Below, one piece after another: positions 1 to 11,839 of a stretch of 64,000 nt of DNA (position 1 is its first letter; every line of letters starts with the position of its first letter). Made by a program: the position numbers and the translations under genes. Source of the stretch: Sporosarcina sp. D27 (GTDB taxonomy: Bacteria > Bacillota > Bacilli > Bacillales_A > Planococcaceae); NCBI RefSeq assembly GCF_000586555.1, contig NZ_AZUC01000060.1, forward strand, positions 1 through 64,000. Reading direction: 5' to 3'. Under the pieces are notes generated by a model. That model ran no database searches and had not been told where the DNA came from. It saw only the letters and a list, made by a program, of their open reading frames with translations.

Positions 1-91
1 TTGCTCTCAGCCGCTTCCCTCACTTTGCTCAGTCCAGGGTCTTCGAGCTTCGCTGATTCCTCCGGAGTCGCCGCTCTCCGCTACAATCAAC
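1..91 (+). repeat. Partial copy of the GTTGATT...AATCAAC dispersed repeat
   Basis: This is the right-hand part of the dispersed element seen complete at 7889-8013 and 56098-56226. It shares the blocks TCTTCGAGCTTCGCTGATTCC and GGAGTCGCCGC, and ends with AATCAAC at 85-91. The left part lies outside the window. Confidence 0.75.
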
Positions 92-124
92 AGGATCTAC
101 CAACTATCAAATGAAGTAAAGGAA

Positions 125-330
125 ATGATGATGAAGAATCAAATCAAAGAACGGGAACAGATGAAGATGCTTACAATCTAACAGTTAGTTCCGCAAGACC
201 ATCGGGTCCGTAAATTAGAGGCAGCAATTGATTTTTCCTTCATTTATCAATTGGTTGTAGATTAATATTCACTACTCGGGAGATTATGCATAGATTCCGC
301 TGTTTTCTATAATATGTAATTTGTTCAATG
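125..330 (+). pseudogene. IS1182-type transposase relic, N-terminal part
   Basis: From an ATG at 125 the frame reads MMMKNQIKEREQMKML, then after one in-frame stop QLVPQDHRVRKLEAAIDFSF and, after another stop, GRLCIDSAVFYNM. The pattern 'LVP.DH..RK...AIDFSFIY' followed by 'GR..ID' is the N-terminal signature of IS1182-family transposases. There are at least three in-frame stops and the homology ends near 325, so this is a decayed fragment. It abuts an oppositely oriented C-terminal fragment. Family assignment comes from motif recognition only. Confidence 0.7.
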
Positions 331-520
331 CCCTAAATCCTCTTATGGTTGTCTATCGCATACCCTGCTTCTCCTTGGCATCGGCAAAAACGCGTTCAAC
401 GGTCTCTTTACATTTCCATAGACTTCTTTGTTTTCATATCGGTGTCTCAAGTCTTCTGCTGCATCTAGTTATTCTGACCAGCTGGACATGGAGCACTCCG
501 ATTGCGTTCTTTGATTGAAT
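312..520 (-). pseudogene. IS1182-type transposase relic, C-terminal part, inverted
   Basis: On the minus strand one frame reads LDAAEDLRHRYENKEVYGNV. After a frameshift the next frame reads ETVERVFADAKEKQGMR, then a stop and TTIRGFRALNK. 'RKETVERVFADAKEKHGMR' followed by 'T.RG' is the C-terminal hallmark of IS1182-family transposases. The fragment has a frameshift and stops, and faces the N-terminal fragment at 125-330. An inversion inside one element, or the remains of two elements, would explain this. Confidence 0.7.
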
Positions 521-546
521 GATGTGAATGTCTCATGAGAAATTCA

Positions 547-790
547 GTTGATTGAAGTGCAGGGCGGCGACTCCTGGGGGATCAGCGAAAGCTGTTACGA
601 AGAACAGCTTTTGCGAGTAAAAGCGAAGCGTTAGGAGCACGTGTTTTTGAAGACCCCGCAGAAAAAGCCGTAACGAAGAACGGATTTTGCGAGCATAAGT
701 GCAACGTTGGGAGCACATCTTTGCTTTCGAAGCGACGAGGAGGCTGAGGGCAAGCCCCCCGGAAAGCGTCCGCCCAGAACGGAGATCAAC
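547..790 (-). repeat. Long-form copy of the GTTGATT...AATCAAC dispersed repeat
   Basis: The ends are GTTGATT (547-553) and GATCAAC (784-790). The body carries GGCGGCGACTCC near the left end and GGAAAGCGTCC near the right end, so the copy is inverted relative to 7889-8013. It is about 244 bp rather than about 127 bp because of two extra blocks containing GCGAG...AGCGAAGCGTTAGGAGCAC and a related GCGAGCATAAGTGCAACG. The same kind of expansion occurs at 23316-23572. Open frames across it are not credible genes. Confidence 0.75.
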
Positions 791-823
791 GGCTCTTGAC
801 CAGTTGCAGATTTATACGCTCAA

Positions 824-905
824 AGACAAAAGGGGTGAAAATCATTTTGATTTCCACCCCTTTTGTCTACAGTCTGGGAGACGCATTCATTGCGTCTCTT
901 TTTTT
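824..905 (+). terminator. Long hairpin followed by an intrinsic terminator
   Basis: A long inverted repeat pairs GACAAAAGGGGTG (825-837) with CACCCCTTTTGTC (855-867). It is followed by a second hairpin, GAGACGCA (878-885) with TGCGTCTC (891-898), and seven T. No intact gene precedes it. It may be the tail of the transposase relic to its left, which is inference. Confidence 0.6.
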
Positions 906-999
906 GCGTAATTTAGCAAAAAAATAAGCGATCCAGCGGTAAGTTATTCTGAAATAATTTTAAAATGAAAATTAATTTGAAAATCTATTACTTTAAATA

Positions 1000-1026
1000 T
1001 AAATAATCTAAATCATGAGCCGAAAG
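1000..1026 (+). promoter_or_regulatory. Predicted σD promoter for the chemoreceptor gene at 1070
   Basis: TAAA at 1000-1003, a 15-nt spacer and GCCGAAAG at 1019-1026 match the motility consensus TAAA-N15-GCCGATAT at ten of twelve positions. Transcription would start near 1033. That rules out the upstream in-frame ATG at 1034 and supports the start at 1070. Confidence 0.65.
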
Positions 1027-1069
1027 TATAAGTATGCTTTTACTACTTACTAGAAATGAGAGATGGCCT

Positions 1070-2755
1070 ATGTCAATTGGGAAAAAGTTGTATGGAGGAT
1101 TTGGTGTACTTATCGTTGTTATTCTACTTTCATCGTTATATAGCTTTAATCAAATTGCTAAAATTGAAGATGAATATAACTTTTTGTTAGAAAGTCGTGT
1201 TGCACAAACCATACTCGCAAAAAATATACAGGCAGAGAGCGGTCTAGAAGGTGTATACATACGCTCGTATTTGTTGCTGGGGAAACAGGATGATTTGGAT
1301 AAATTCGACGAGCATTATGAAAGAATCACCCAATCTATCGCAGGGATTCGTCAACTTGCCCAATCTGATAAAATGAAAGGATTGATAGAAGAAATAGAAA
1401 AATTAAATGCAGAGTTTTACGCAGTATCACAAGATGTCATTAAATTGAAAAAATCTAATGATGTAGAAAGTGCAATTCAATTGATGGATTCACAAATGAG
1501 CCAGATAAATGATGGTATAAGAGAAACCTTAACAGAAATGACAACGTATCAAAATGAGCATTTAGAGATCGGAAATAAGAACGCACTCAATACTGCTAAC
1601 AATGCAAAACTTGGTTTGCTTCTGGCAAGCATTATCTCATTAGTTCTAGCTGCACTCATTTCAACAACCATTACTCGCAGTATTTCTAAACCTGTGATTC
1701 GGCTATCTAAAGCGGTATCTGTTGTTGCATCTGGAGACTTGTCAGATGAGGACATTCATCTGAAATCCAAAGACGAACTGAAAGATCTTGCGAATTCATT
1801 TAATGGTATGAAACAAAGTCTTCGAACCCTAATTGGTGGGGTGAATGACAATGCCCTGCATTTGACAGCTTCTGCAGAAGAGCTGTCTGCAAGTACGTAT
1901 GAGGTATCTCAATCCTCTGAAGAGATGGCGAAATCGATTGACGCTGTTGCGAAAGGGGCACAACTTTCAGCTTCTGCTGCAAGCGAAAGTTCTATTGTAA
2001 TGGAAGAAACGGCTGTAGGTGTCCAACGAATTGCAGAATCAGCAACACAACTTAACGACAGTGCTGAACAAACCATGCATATCGCGACTGAAAGTGGTCA
2101 AACGATTGAAACCGCAAAAGAGCAAATGGACATTATTTATAGCTCGTCAAATCAGACTTCTGAGCTGATCCAACGGTTGAGCCGTCAGACTGAAGAAATT
2201 GAGAACATTACGAATGTCATTACTAGCATTACGGAACAAACCAACTTGCTAGCACTCAATGCTGCAATTGAAGCAGCACGCGCCGGTGAGCACGGAAAAG
2301 GATTTGCCGTCGTCGCAGATGAAGTACGCAAACTGGCAGAGGAATCGAAAAAGTCCGCGAGTCAGATTGTCGAGTTGACGATGGCGATTCAGACTGATAC
2401 TAAGAACGTGGAACAATCGGTCTCAGAAAGTATGGTGAATGTGGAACAAGGTGTTCACGTCATTGAAAATGCGGGGCGTACGTTCTTGGAGATTGTGAAA
2501 GCTGTTCAGGTCATGTCCGGTCAGATTGCAGAAATCTCCGCTGCAACTGAGCAGATTTCTGCAAGTGCTGAAGAAGTATCAGCTTCTGTGAATGAAATTT
2601 CAGGTCAAGCTACAAGTGCTTCTGCACAAACCGAACAGAACGCAGTTGCGATGGAAGAGCAATTGGCAACTATTGAAGAAATCAATGCAGTGGCTCAAGA
2701 CCTTAGCAACAAAGCTGTGGATTTACAGGAAATGATTCATCAGTTTACAGTATAA
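1070..2755 (+). CDS. Methyl-accepting chemotaxis protein (first of three)
   Basis: 561 residues. A transmembrane chemoreceptor that senses an external ligand and controls CheA/CheW. TM1 is at about 9-27 ([15 protein letters not shown]), followed by a helical extracellular domain of about 150 residues, TM2 at about 180-200, HAMP to about 250, and a long coiled-coil signalling domain. The kinase-contact hairpin [20 protein letters not shown] lies near 390-410. There is no C-terminal CheR-binding pentapeptide. I chose ATG 1070 over 1034 because the σD promoter ends at 1026 and MCPs typically begin just before TM1. The gene is monocistronic, with a terminator directly after it. The ligand cannot be inferred. 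Confidence 0.93.
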   Translation: MSIGKKLYGGFGVLIVVILLSSLYSFNQIAKIEDEYNFLLESRVAQTILAKNIQAESGLEGVYIRSYLLLGKQDDLDKFDEHYERITQSIAGIRQLAQSDKMKGLIEEIEKLNAEFYAVSQDVIKLKKSNDVESAIQLMDSQMSQINDGIRETLTEMTTYQNEHLEIGNKNALNTANNAKLGLLLASIISLVLAALISTTITRSISKPVIRLSKAVSVVASGDLSDEDIHLKSKDELKDLANSFNGMKQSLRTLIGGVNDNALHLTASAEELSASTYEVSQSSEEMAKSIDAVAKGAQLSASAASESSIVMEETAVGVQRIAESATQLNDSAEQTMHIATESGQTIETAKEQMDIIYSSSNQTSELIQRLSRQTEEIENITNVITSITEQTNLLALNAAIEAARAGEHGKGFAVVADEVRKLAEESKKSASQIVELTMAIQTDTKNVEQSVSESMVNVEQGVHVIENAGRTFLEIVKAVQVMSGQIAEISAATEQISASAEEVSASVNEISGQATSASAQTEQNAVAMEEQLATIEEINAVAQDLSNKAVDLQEMIHQFTV

Positions 2756-2766
2756 TTAGCAAATGG

Positions 2767-2808
2767 AAGTCCTTTTGTCAGCATTAGCTGACGAGAGGAC
2801 TTTTTTTA
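2767..2808 (+). terminator. Intrinsic terminator of the first chemoreceptor gene
   Basis: AAGTCC-TTTTGTCAGC pairs with GCTGACGAGA-GGACTT around loop ATTA and is followed by seven T. Confidence 0.85.
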
Positions 2809-2881
2809 GTGCTAGCGGATGTAGGAATTCACTTGATACGTGCATAAGTAATCTAACACATTCATGCTACTGTCCTCATAC

Positions 2882-2914
2882 AAAAAAAATCAGCTGCCCG
2901 GTTTGAACAGCTGA
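2882..2914 (-). terminator. Intrinsic terminator of sda
   Basis: On the minus strand ATCAGCTG pairs with CAGCTGAT and is followed by eight T. It lies 64 nt beyond the sda stop, which supports sda as a real transcription unit. Confidence 0.85.
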
Positions 2915-2978
2915 TCTTACGTTAGTATAGGGACAGGAGAACGCCGCTTTCCTTAAATGGTTTGGCTATTGCGACAAG

Positions 2979-3110
2979 TTAATGAATGAAACAAAGTAAA
3001 CTACGTTTATTCACTTCACACTTCAGTAAGTTAATAAACTCAGCACTTAGTTCTAGTTCCATGGCTTTTACATACGATAGGATGAGCAGATCATCGGGGA
3101 GTTTGTTCAC
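2979..3110 (-). CDS. sda: Sda-like checkpoint inhibitor of the sporulation kinase
   Basis: 43 residues starting MNKLPDDLLILSYVKAMELE and ending NKRSLLCFIH. The pattern 'LSDELLIESYFKA.EL.L...FI.L...E..RRSL' is that of Sda, the helical-hairpin protein that binds KinA-type histidine kinases and blocks Spo0A phosphorylation when replication is perturbed. I prefer the GTG at 3110: AGAAGG lies about 10 nt upstream and it gives the family length (46 aa in B. subtilis). A GTG two codons earlier is possible. The gene is flanked downstream by a terminator and upstream by a DnaA-box cluster, as expected for a DnaA-responsive sda. There is an unusual Cys in the second helix (LLKCEV). Identification is by motif. 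Confidence 0.85.
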   Translation of the reverse strand: MNKLPDDLLILSYVKAMELELSAEFINLLKCEVNKRSLLCFIH

Positions 3111-3216
3111 AAACACGACACCTTCTTCCAGCATTGTATTATTCAATTTCCCCAAGTACGAGGAAAGCGGCTTGGTTCTAACTTATCAGATAACTAAAAA
3201 AAGAACAACCGTTCGG

Positions 3217-3326
3217 TTATCCACATTCGTTAGTGGATAAAGTGTGGACAAGCTGTTCATAGGGGTTGTTAGGACTATCGCAGTCAAGGGGATAACGTGG
3301 AAAAAGTTATGCACACTTGTGGACTG
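3217..3326. promoter_or_regulatory. DnaA-box cluster upstream of sda
   Basis: Two exact matches to TTATNCACA lie at 3217-3225 (TTATCCACA) and 3307-3315 (TTATGCACA). One-mismatch boxes are at 3232-3240 (AGTGGATAA, reverse) and 3243-3251 (TGTGGACAA, reverse), and a weaker one is at 3318-3326. In B. subtilis, DnaA binding upstream couples sda transcription to replication initiation. The same arrangement here strengthens both calls. Confidence 0.8.
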
Positions 3327-3425
3327 TGCGAATTTTGTCGAAAGATTTTTTGATTTATTGCAAGCAGTTGATCAAAAAAATTTATAAAAAAGTGCGATGT
3401 GCAATATATCGCGTGGTTGAGGCAT

Positions 3426-3439
3426 TGTAAGCGTATACA
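3426..3439 (+). promoter_or_regulatory. Candidate CcpA (cre) site upstream of the ilv-leu operon
   Basis: TGTAAGCGTATACA matches the cre consensus TGWAANCGNTNWCA with one mismatch. It lies about 80-95 bp before the predicted transcription start near 3520. Upstream placement fits activation, as known for CcpA at the B. subtilis ilv-leu operon. Confidence 0.55.
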
Positions 3440-3484
3440 TTTTCACTATATATTCTAAATTGAAAAATAATTTAAAAAACACGG

Positions 3485-3513
3485 TTGACTCTTTATTTCT
3501 TTCGCTATATGAT
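3485..3513 (+). promoter_or_regulatory. σA promoter of the ilv-leu operon
   Basis: TTGACT (3485-3490), a 17-nt spacer and TATGAT (3508-3513). The leader of about 85 nt before ilvD contains TTCAGC...GCTGAA and an inner GGTTG/CAAC pairing. No T-box sequence precedes ilvD. Confidence 0.75.
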
Positions 3514-3605
3514 AACAACAATCTACTTCAGCGAAAGGTTGTTTCAACTACCTGGTTGCTGAAATTATCGTTCACCCGTTGGTGCCATTGTGAGGAGTGA
3601 GTTTC

Positions 3606-5273
3606 ATGAGAAGTGACATGATAAAGAAAGGTGTCGATCGTGCACCGCATCGAAGTCTACTGTATGCGACAGGCGTGCGATCGAGAGATATGGAGAAACC
3701 ATTCATTGGAGTATGTAACTCATACATTGATATCATTCCCGGTCATATGCACTTAAACAAATTTGCGGAAGTCGTGAAAGAAGCGATACGTGAAGCAGGA
3801 GGCATTCCTTTCGAGTTTAATACAATCGGTGTTGATGACGGAATAGCGATGGGGCATATCGGTATGCGGTATTCATTGCCAAGTCGTGAACTCATAGCCG
3901 ATTCAGCAGAAACAGTTATTAACGCACACTGGTTTGATGGTGTGTTCTACATTCCGAACTGTGACAAAATCACACCAGGGATGCTGATGGCGGCGGTTCG
4001 TACGAATGTCCCTTCCGTTTTCGTCTCAGGAGGTCCTATGGAAGGTGGAACTTCAGCTGATGGTAAGCCGCTGTCCCTCGTATCTGTGTTTGAAGGAGTC
4101 GGTTCTTACAAACAGGGGACCATGACAGCTGAAGAGCTGCTCGATATTGAACAAAGCGCGTGTCCAACATGCGGCAGCTGTTCAGGAATGTTTACAGCTA
4201 ATTCGATGAACTCACTCATGGAAATGCTTGGCGTTACCGTGCCGGATAATGGCACAATCATTGCAACTTCGGATGAACGTCATCGGCTCATTAAAGAAGC
4301 GGCCCAGCATCTCGTGAGAATGGTGAAAGAAGACATTAAACCAAGGGACATTATTACAAAAGAAACGATTGACGATGCGTTTGCACTTGATATGGCAATG
4401 GGCGGATCTACAAACACGGTCCTTCATACACTCGCAATCGCACACGAAGCGGAAATCGAGTACGACGTCCGTGATATCAATGAAGTCGCTAAACGGATTC
4501 CGTATTTATCAAAAATTAGTCCGGCATCCGATTATACAATGCACGACGTCCATCTGGCAGGTGGCGTCAGCGCCATTATAAAAGAGCTATGTGAAATTGA
4601 AGGCGCGGTACATCCAGATCGGATGACAATCACAGGAAAGTCACTCTATGAAAATGTGAAAGACCGGCCAATCAAGAACGATCAAGTAATTCGTCATAAA
4701 GAAAATGCTTATAGTCCAGTCGGAGGTCTTTCCGTACTATTTGGAAATATTGCACCCGACGGCGGCGTCATTAAAGTCGGAGCGGTCGATCCTTCTATCA
4801 AAGAGTTCAGAGGTGAAGCAATCGTCTTTGAATCTCAGGAAGCAGCTCAAGAAGGTATTGACGATGGTACTGTGCAAGCAGGTCACGTAGTGGTCATTCG
4901 CTACGAAGGTCCAAAAGGCGGTCCTGGAATGCCTGAAATGCTTGCACCAACTGCAGCGATTGCAGGTCGTGGACTTGGAACAAAAGTAGCGCTCATCACG
5001 GATGGTCGTTTCTCAGGAGCATCCCGAGGCATTTCCATCGGGCACATTTCTCCAGAAGCAGCTGAAGGTGGTCCAATCGCACTTGTGGAAAATGGAGATA
5101 TCATAGAAATAGACTTAACCAATCGGACAATCGAATTGGAAGTCGATGAAGCTGAACTTGCCAAACGCAAAAGCCAATTGAAACCATTTGAACCAAAAAT
5201 CAAAAAAGGGTATCTTGCCCGTTATTCCAAATTAGTGACATCCGCAAGTACAGGCGGTGTTATGAAAATTTAA
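3606..5273 (+). CDS. ilvD: Dihydroxy-acid dehydratase
   Basis: 555 residues. Dehydrates 2,3-dihydroxy-isovalerate or -methylvalerate to the 2-oxo acids for valine and isoleucine. Iron-sulfur ligands are visible in NCDKITPGM and [16 protein letters not shown], and the metal-binding region is [21 protein letters not shown] chose ATG 3606 ([17 protein letters not shown]) rather than the in-frame GTG at 3597: GAGGAG sits 8 nt upstream and the usual family N-terminus begins there. It is the first gene of the ilv-leu cluster and lies before the T-box, so it should escape T-box control. Confidence 0.97.
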   Translation: MRSDMIKKGVDRAPHRSLLYATGVRSRDMEKPFIGVCNSYIDIIPGHMHLNKFAEVVKEAIREAGGIPFEFNTIGVDDGIAMGHIGMRYSLPSRELIADSAETVINAHWFDGVFYIPNCDKITPGMLMAAVRTNVPSVFVSGGPMEGGTSADGKPLSLVSVFEGVGSYKQGTMTAEELLDIEQSACPTCGSCSGMFTANSMNSLMEMLGVTVPDNGTIIATSDERHRLIKEAAQHLVRMVKEDIKPRDIITKETIDDAFALDMAMGGSTNTVLHTLAIAHEAEIEYDVRDINEVAKRIPYLSKISPASDYTMHDVHLAGGVSAIIKELCEIEGAVHPDRMTITGKSLYENVKDRPIKNDQVIRHKENAYSPVGGLSVLFGNIAPDGGVIKVGAVDPSIKEFRGEAIVFESQEAAQEGIDDGTVQAGHVVVIRYEGPKGGPGMPEMLAPTAAIAGRGLGTKVALITDGRFSGASRGISIGHISPEAAEGGPIALVENGDIIEIDLTNRTIELEVDEAELAKRKSQLKPFEPKIKKGYLARYSKLVTSASTGGVMKI

Positions 5274-5283
5274 TAGACGAACT

Positions 5284-5555
5284 CGATGATGAGGTAAAAG
5301 TGTTTGGATCCTGCATTCCCAGAGAGCCGGTGGTGCTGAAAACCGGTAATGCAGCCAACGCGATATCGCCTCGGAGTGAATAGCTGAACTAAGTAGGCTA
5401 TTTCGGGCAGTTGTGCCCGTTATGACAAAGGATGCGATTCTTTCGCGTCCATGAGGCGGTAGAACGTTACCGTGAACAAGGGTGGTACCATGAAAGCTTT
5501 TTCATCCCTTGCGCAATAATTTTTTGCGCGGGGAGAAAAGGCTTTTTATTATGAA
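5284..5555 (+). promoter_or_regulatory. T-box riboswitch (isoleucine specifier) between ilvD and ilvB
   Basis: The leader has AGAGAGCCGGTGGTG (stem I AG-bulge/distal loop), a candidate specifier triplet ATC at 5365-5367 followed by GCCTCGGAGT, and the T-box core AGGGTGGTACC at 5479-5489. The terminator pairs AAAGCTTTTTCATCCCTTGCGC with GCGCGGGGAGAAAAGGCTTT and ends in T residues (about 5494-5550). Uncharged tRNA-Ile should favour read-through into ilvBNC-leuABCD. The element begins about 10 nt after the ilvD stop and no promoter is evident in the gap, so it acts inside the operon. Confidence 0.9.
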
Positions 5556-5614
5556 GAAAAATGGATTTCCTATAAAGCCATTATAGAGATGGATGATGAC
5601 AAGGAGAGATGCAA

Positions 5615-7363
5615 ATGAGTACAGAATTGCAGTTGAAAACGGCACCTGAAGCTAGTAAGAACGATGCCGCTCCAATGCGGCCAGCTAATGGATCGGATGT
5701 TCTGATCAGATCCTTGAAAGAACAACAAGTGGAAATCATTTTTGGATATCCAGGTGGTGCAGTGCTCCCAATTTACGATGCACTGTATCAAAATCCGATT
5801 CAGCACATTTTAGCCCGCCACGAACAAGGAGCGATTCATGCTGCTGAAGGGTATGCTCGAGTTTCTGGTAATCCAGGAGTCGTAATTGCTACATCAGGTC
5901 CAGGTGCAACCAACCTTGTCACAGGCATTACAGATGCCATGATGGATTCCATCCCACTCGTTGTGTTTACTGGCCAAGTCGCAAGTAGCGTCATAGGTAC
6001 AGATGCATTCCAAGAAGCGGATATCATTGGGATCACGCAACCAATCACGAAACATAACTACCAAGTAAGTTGTGTGGAAGATCTGCCACGTATCATTAAA
6101 GAAGCCTTTCATATTGCATCGACTGGTAGACCGGGACCTGTCGTCGTGGACATTCCAAAAGATATCGCCACAGCTTCTGCAGAAAACGTCCCAGAAGCTC
6201 CAACTGAACTTTATTTGCCTGGTTATCAGCCTACTGTTCATCCGAATTACCTGCAGATTCAAAAAACAATTTCGTTAGTTAAACAAGCGAAAAAGCCCGT
6301 AATTTTAGCAGGAGCTGGTGTCTTACACGCTAAAGCGACTGAAGAATTGAAGGAATTTGCTGAAGTGAATCGGATTCCAATTGTCAATACACTACTTGGG
6401 TTAGGCAGTATTTCGGGAGATCACGAACTCTTCCTTGGTATGGCGGGTATGCACGGTACGTACACCTCAAATATGGCGATAAGTGAATGTGATGTACTCA
6501 TCAATATCGGCGCTAGGTTTGATGATCGATTGACAGGTAATCTAAAATGCTTTGCACAGAATGCTACTGTCGTTCACATCGATATCGATCCAGCGGAAAT
6601 CGGAAAGAACGTCCCAACGGAAATTCCAATTGTTGCTGATGCAAAGGAAGCGTTACTTGCACTATTGAAGCATCCAGCATGCAAGCCAGACACGGAAGTT
6701 TGGTTAACAAAACTCGAAAGTCTGACAAAAAACTTCCCACTTTGGTATGAGGAAGATCCGGATCATCTCCTTCCGCAACAAGCATTGGAGCTGATCCATA
6801 AAATAACCGAAGGAAATGCGATTGTGACAACGGATGTCGGACAGCACCAAATGTGGACCGCCCAGTATTATCGACTGAATCATGCAGATCGATGGGTCAC
6901 TTCAGGTGGACTTGGAACAATGGGGTTCGGATTCCCGGCAGCAATCGGTGCGCAACTCGCGAAACCGGATGCACGAGTAATTGCAGTTGTTGGTGACGGT
7001 GGCTTCCAAATGACTGCACAAGAATTGTCGCTACTGCAAGAACTACGAATTCCAGTGAAGGTTGTGATTTTGAACAACGAAGCACTCGGAATGGTGAGGC
7101 AGTGGCAGCAGACATTTTTCGAAGAACGCTATTCACAGTCATTAATTCCTGTTCAACCGGATTTTGTGAAACTCGCTGAAGCTTATGATTTGAAAGGCTA
7201 CCGCATTAAAAATGCTTCAGAAGCGGAAGCAGTATTTATGGAAGCTTTGTTATCAGATGAACCCGTTTTGATCGACTGTCGAGTGAAACGTATGGAAAAC
7301 GTCAATCCGATGGTGGCGCCGGGGAAAGGAATTCAAGAAATGATTGGAGTGAGTGCGCCATGA
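5615..7363 (+). CDS. ilvB: Acetolactate synthase, large (catalytic) subunit
   Basis: 582 residues. A TPP- and FAD-dependent enzyme that condenses pyruvate with pyruvate or 2-oxobutyrate. The catalytic Glu lies in [17 protein letters not shown]. The C-terminal TPP/Mg motif is [13 protein letters not shown]...[13 protein letters not shown] chose ATG 5615 ([14 protein letters not shown]): AAGGAGAG ends 6 nt upstream, whereas the ATG at 5609 overlaps that site. It is the first gene under T-box control and its stop overlaps ilvN by 4 nt (ATGA), indicating translational coupling. Confidence 0.97.
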   Translation: MSTELQLKTAPEASKNDAAPMRPANGSDVLIRSLKEQQVEIIFGYPGGAVLPIYDALYQNPIQHILARHEQGAIHAAEGYARVSGNPGVVIATSGPGATNLVTGITDAMMDSIPLVVFTGQVASSVIGTDAFQEADIIGITQPITKHNYQVSCVEDLPRIIKEAFHIASTGRPGPVVVDIPKDIATASAENVPEAPTELYLPGYQPTVHPNYLQIQKTISLVKQAKKPVILAGAGVLHAKATEELKEFAEVNRIPIVNTLLGLGSISGDHELFLGMAGMHGTYTSNMAISECDVLINIGARFDDRLTGNLKCFAQNATVVHIDIDPAEIGKNVPTEIPIVADAKEALLALLKHPACKPDTEVWLTKLESLTKNFPLWYEEDPDHLLPQQALELIHKITEGNAIVTTDVGQHQMWTAQYYRLNHADRWVTSGGLGTMGFGFPAAIGAQLAKPDARVIAVVGDGGFQMTAQELSLLQELRIPVKVVILNNEALGMVRQWQQTFFEERYSQSLIPVQPDFVKLAEAYDLKGYRIKNASEAEAVFMEALLSDEPVLIDCRVKRMENVNPMVAPGKGIQEMIGVSAP

Positions 7364-7875
7364 AACGAGTCATCACAGTAACCGTTATCAACCAAAGTGG
7401 CGTGCTGAATCGGGTCACTGGGTTGCTCATGAAACGACAATTCAACATTGAAAGTATTACAGTTGGCCACACGGAACAAACGGGGATGTCGAAGATGACG
7501 TTCATCGTCCATGTGGAGGATGAACGCAAAATCGAGCAACTCGTGAAACAGCTGCAAAAGCAAATCGATGTCATTAAGGTGAATGATATTACCGACAAGT
7601 CGATTGTGTTGCGGGAGTTGGCGTTAGTGAAAGTGACGTCTCCGCCACATGCAAGGGGGGAGATGAACAGCCTAGTAGAACCGTTCCGGGCAACGGTCGT
7701 AGATTCCGGAAAGAACATCGTGACGTATCAAGTGACGGGAGATCCGGAAAAAATCGACGCGTTCATCGACTTGCTGAAGCCATATGGCATCAAGGAGCTC
7801 ACACGAACAGGCACGGCAGCATTCGTACGAGAAGTCCAAAAAGCCCCATCTCCATTGTTATCAATTTTGAAATAA
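7360..7875 (+). CDS. ilvN: Acetolactate synthase, small (regulatory) subunit
   Basis: 171 residues. The N-terminal ACT domain ([20 protein letters not shown]...FNIESITVG) binds valine for feedback control. A second ACT-like domain covers about 80-160. It overlaps ilvB by 4 nt. The gene is followed, without a terminator, by a dispersed repeat and then ilvC. Confidence 0.96.
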   Translation: MKRVITVTVINQSGVLNRVTGLLMKRQFNIESITVGHTEQTGMSKMTFIVHVEDERKIEQLVKQLQKQIDVIKVNDITDKSIVLRELALVKVTSPPHARGEMNSLVEPFRATVVDSGKNIVTYQVTGDPEKIDAFIDLLKPYGIKELTRTGTAAFVREVQKAPSPLLSILK

Positions 7876-7888
7876 CTTGATGGACGGG

Positions 7889-8013
7889 GTTGATTTACAC
7901 TGCAGGCGGACGCTTTCCGCGGGCTCGATCTCAGCCTCCTCAGCGCTTCGCTTCTGCGAGGTCTTCGATCTTCGCTGATTCCGCAGGAGTCGCCGCCTTC
8001 CGTTACAATCAAC
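7889..8013 (+). repeat. Short-form dispersed repeat inside the ilv-leu operon
   Basis: A 125-bp element with GTTGATT (7889-7895) at one end and AATCAAC (8007-8013) at the other. The blocks GGCGGACGCTTTCCGCGGG and the inverse of GGAGTCGCCGCC form an imperfect terminal inverted repeat. It fills most of the 216-bp ilvN–ilvC gap, so it is presumably transcribed in the operon mRNA. There is no credible gene in it. Confidence 0.8.
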
Positions 8014-8079
8014 GGAGCTAGTTGGCAATACTTATTCTTTTGGAAAAATGAAAGTGAAAATAAAACCCACAAACCCTAG

Positions 8080-10666
<2,587 letters not shown>

Positions 10667-10687
10667 TCCTACAAGGAGGAGACGACG

Positions 10688-11788
10688 ATGGAAAAACGTA
10701 TCGCAGTATTACCCGGTGACGGGATTGGACCGGAAGTAATCGGTTCCGCATTGAAGGTGCTAGAAGTGATTGCTAGAAGATTTCATCATACGTTCGAATT
10801 TGTCCATGGTTCTATCGGTGGGGCTGCAGTAGATGCCTATGGGACACCGCTTCCAGATGAAACGATTGCACTTTGTGAGAAGAGTGATGCTGTGTTACTC
10901 GGCGCAGTCGGAGGTCCGAAATGGGATCAAAATCCTGCAGAAACCCGTCCTGAAAAAGGCTTGCTTGCAATTCGTAAGCATTTTGGGTTGTTTGCGAACA
11001 TTCGCCCCGTGAAGGCAGTGCCGGCCATTCTCCATCGTTCTCCTCTAAAAGAAGAACTCGTGAAGGACGTAGATCTTGTAATTGTACGTGAACTGACGGG
11101 GGGCCTGTATTTCGGAAAACCAAGCCGGAAAACACATGATGCTGCGGTGGATACACTCGTTTATACGCGTGTGGAAATCGAACGGATTGTACGATCTGCC
11201 TTTGACCTTGCACGAATGCGACGCGGAAAAGTGACGTCTGTTGATAAAGCGAACGTCCTACAGTCTAGTAGATTGTGGCGAGAAGTCGTTGAAGAAGTTC
11301 GTGCTGGCTATCCGGATGTTGAAGTCGAGCATCAACTAGTCGATTCCGCTGCAATGAAGCTCATTACTAATCCAGCAACATTTGACGTCATCGTAACGGA
11401 GAATATGTTTGGTGATATTTTGAGTGATGAAGCATCAGTCATTACAGGATCCCTTGGCCTATTGCCCTCTGCTAGTGTTCGCACAGATGGTTTCGGACTA
11501 TACGAACCGGTCCATGGGTCTGCACCAGACGTAGCAGGAAAAGGGCTTGCGAATCCAGCTGCTACAATTTTGTCCGCAGCAATGATGTTGCGGCAGTCAT
11601 TCGGAATGGAAGAAGAAGCAGCGGCGATTGAGCAAGCCGTTCAGACAGTTTATGAAGAAGGTCATTGTACCGCAGATCTCGGAGGGCCGGGTGCCCGCCC
11701 GATGTCGACAGAGCAATGGGCCGCACGAGTTGCTGAAGAAGTGGATGTCCAATCGGTTTCAAATAGCATCATGTGTTCATATGTGTAA
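10688..11788 (+). CDS. leuB: 3-isopropylmalate dehydrogenase
   Basis: 366 residues. NAD-dependent oxidative decarboxylation of 3-isopropylmalate. Visible motifs are LPGDGIGPEV at the N-terminus, the substrate loop VRELTGGLYFGKP, and ENMFGDILSDEASVITGSLG with the metal-binding Asp residues. AAGGAGGAG lies about 7 nt before ATG, 21 nt after leuA. Confidence 0.97.
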   Translation: MEKRIAVLPGDGIGPEVIGSALKVLEVIARRFHHTFEFVHGSIGGAAVDAYGTPLPDETIALCEKSDAVLLGAVGGPKWDQNPAETRPEKGLLAIRKHFGLFANIRPVKAVPAILHRSPLKEELVKDVDLVIVRELTGGLYFGKPSRKTHDAAVDTLVYTRVEIERIVRSAFDLARMRRGKVTSVDKANVLQSSRLWREVVEEVRAGYPDVEVEHQLVDSAAMKLITNPATFDVIVTENMFGDILSDEASVITGSLGLLPSASVRTDGFGLYEPVHGSAPDVAGKGLANPAATILSAAMMLRQSFGMEEEAAAIEQAVQTVYEEGHCTADLGGPGARPMSTEQWAARVAEEVDVQSVSNSIMCSYV

Positions 11789-11839
11789 CTAACCAATCGC
11801 GGCGTTTGCATGCTGCCACTCGTGGAAAGGGGATTTGAA

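Noticed and set aside
699-911. 70-codon frame across a repeat and hairpin
   Set aside because: Covers the end of the dispersed repeat plus a terminator; composition and context are non-coding.
2986-3240. 84-codon plus-strand frame upstream of ilvD
   Set aside because: It is the antisense shadow of sda and runs into the DnaA boxes.
3451-3480. Possible CodY box (AATT...AATT) upstream of ilvD
   Set aside because: About five mismatches to AATTTTCNGAAAATT; indistinguishable from AT-rich background.
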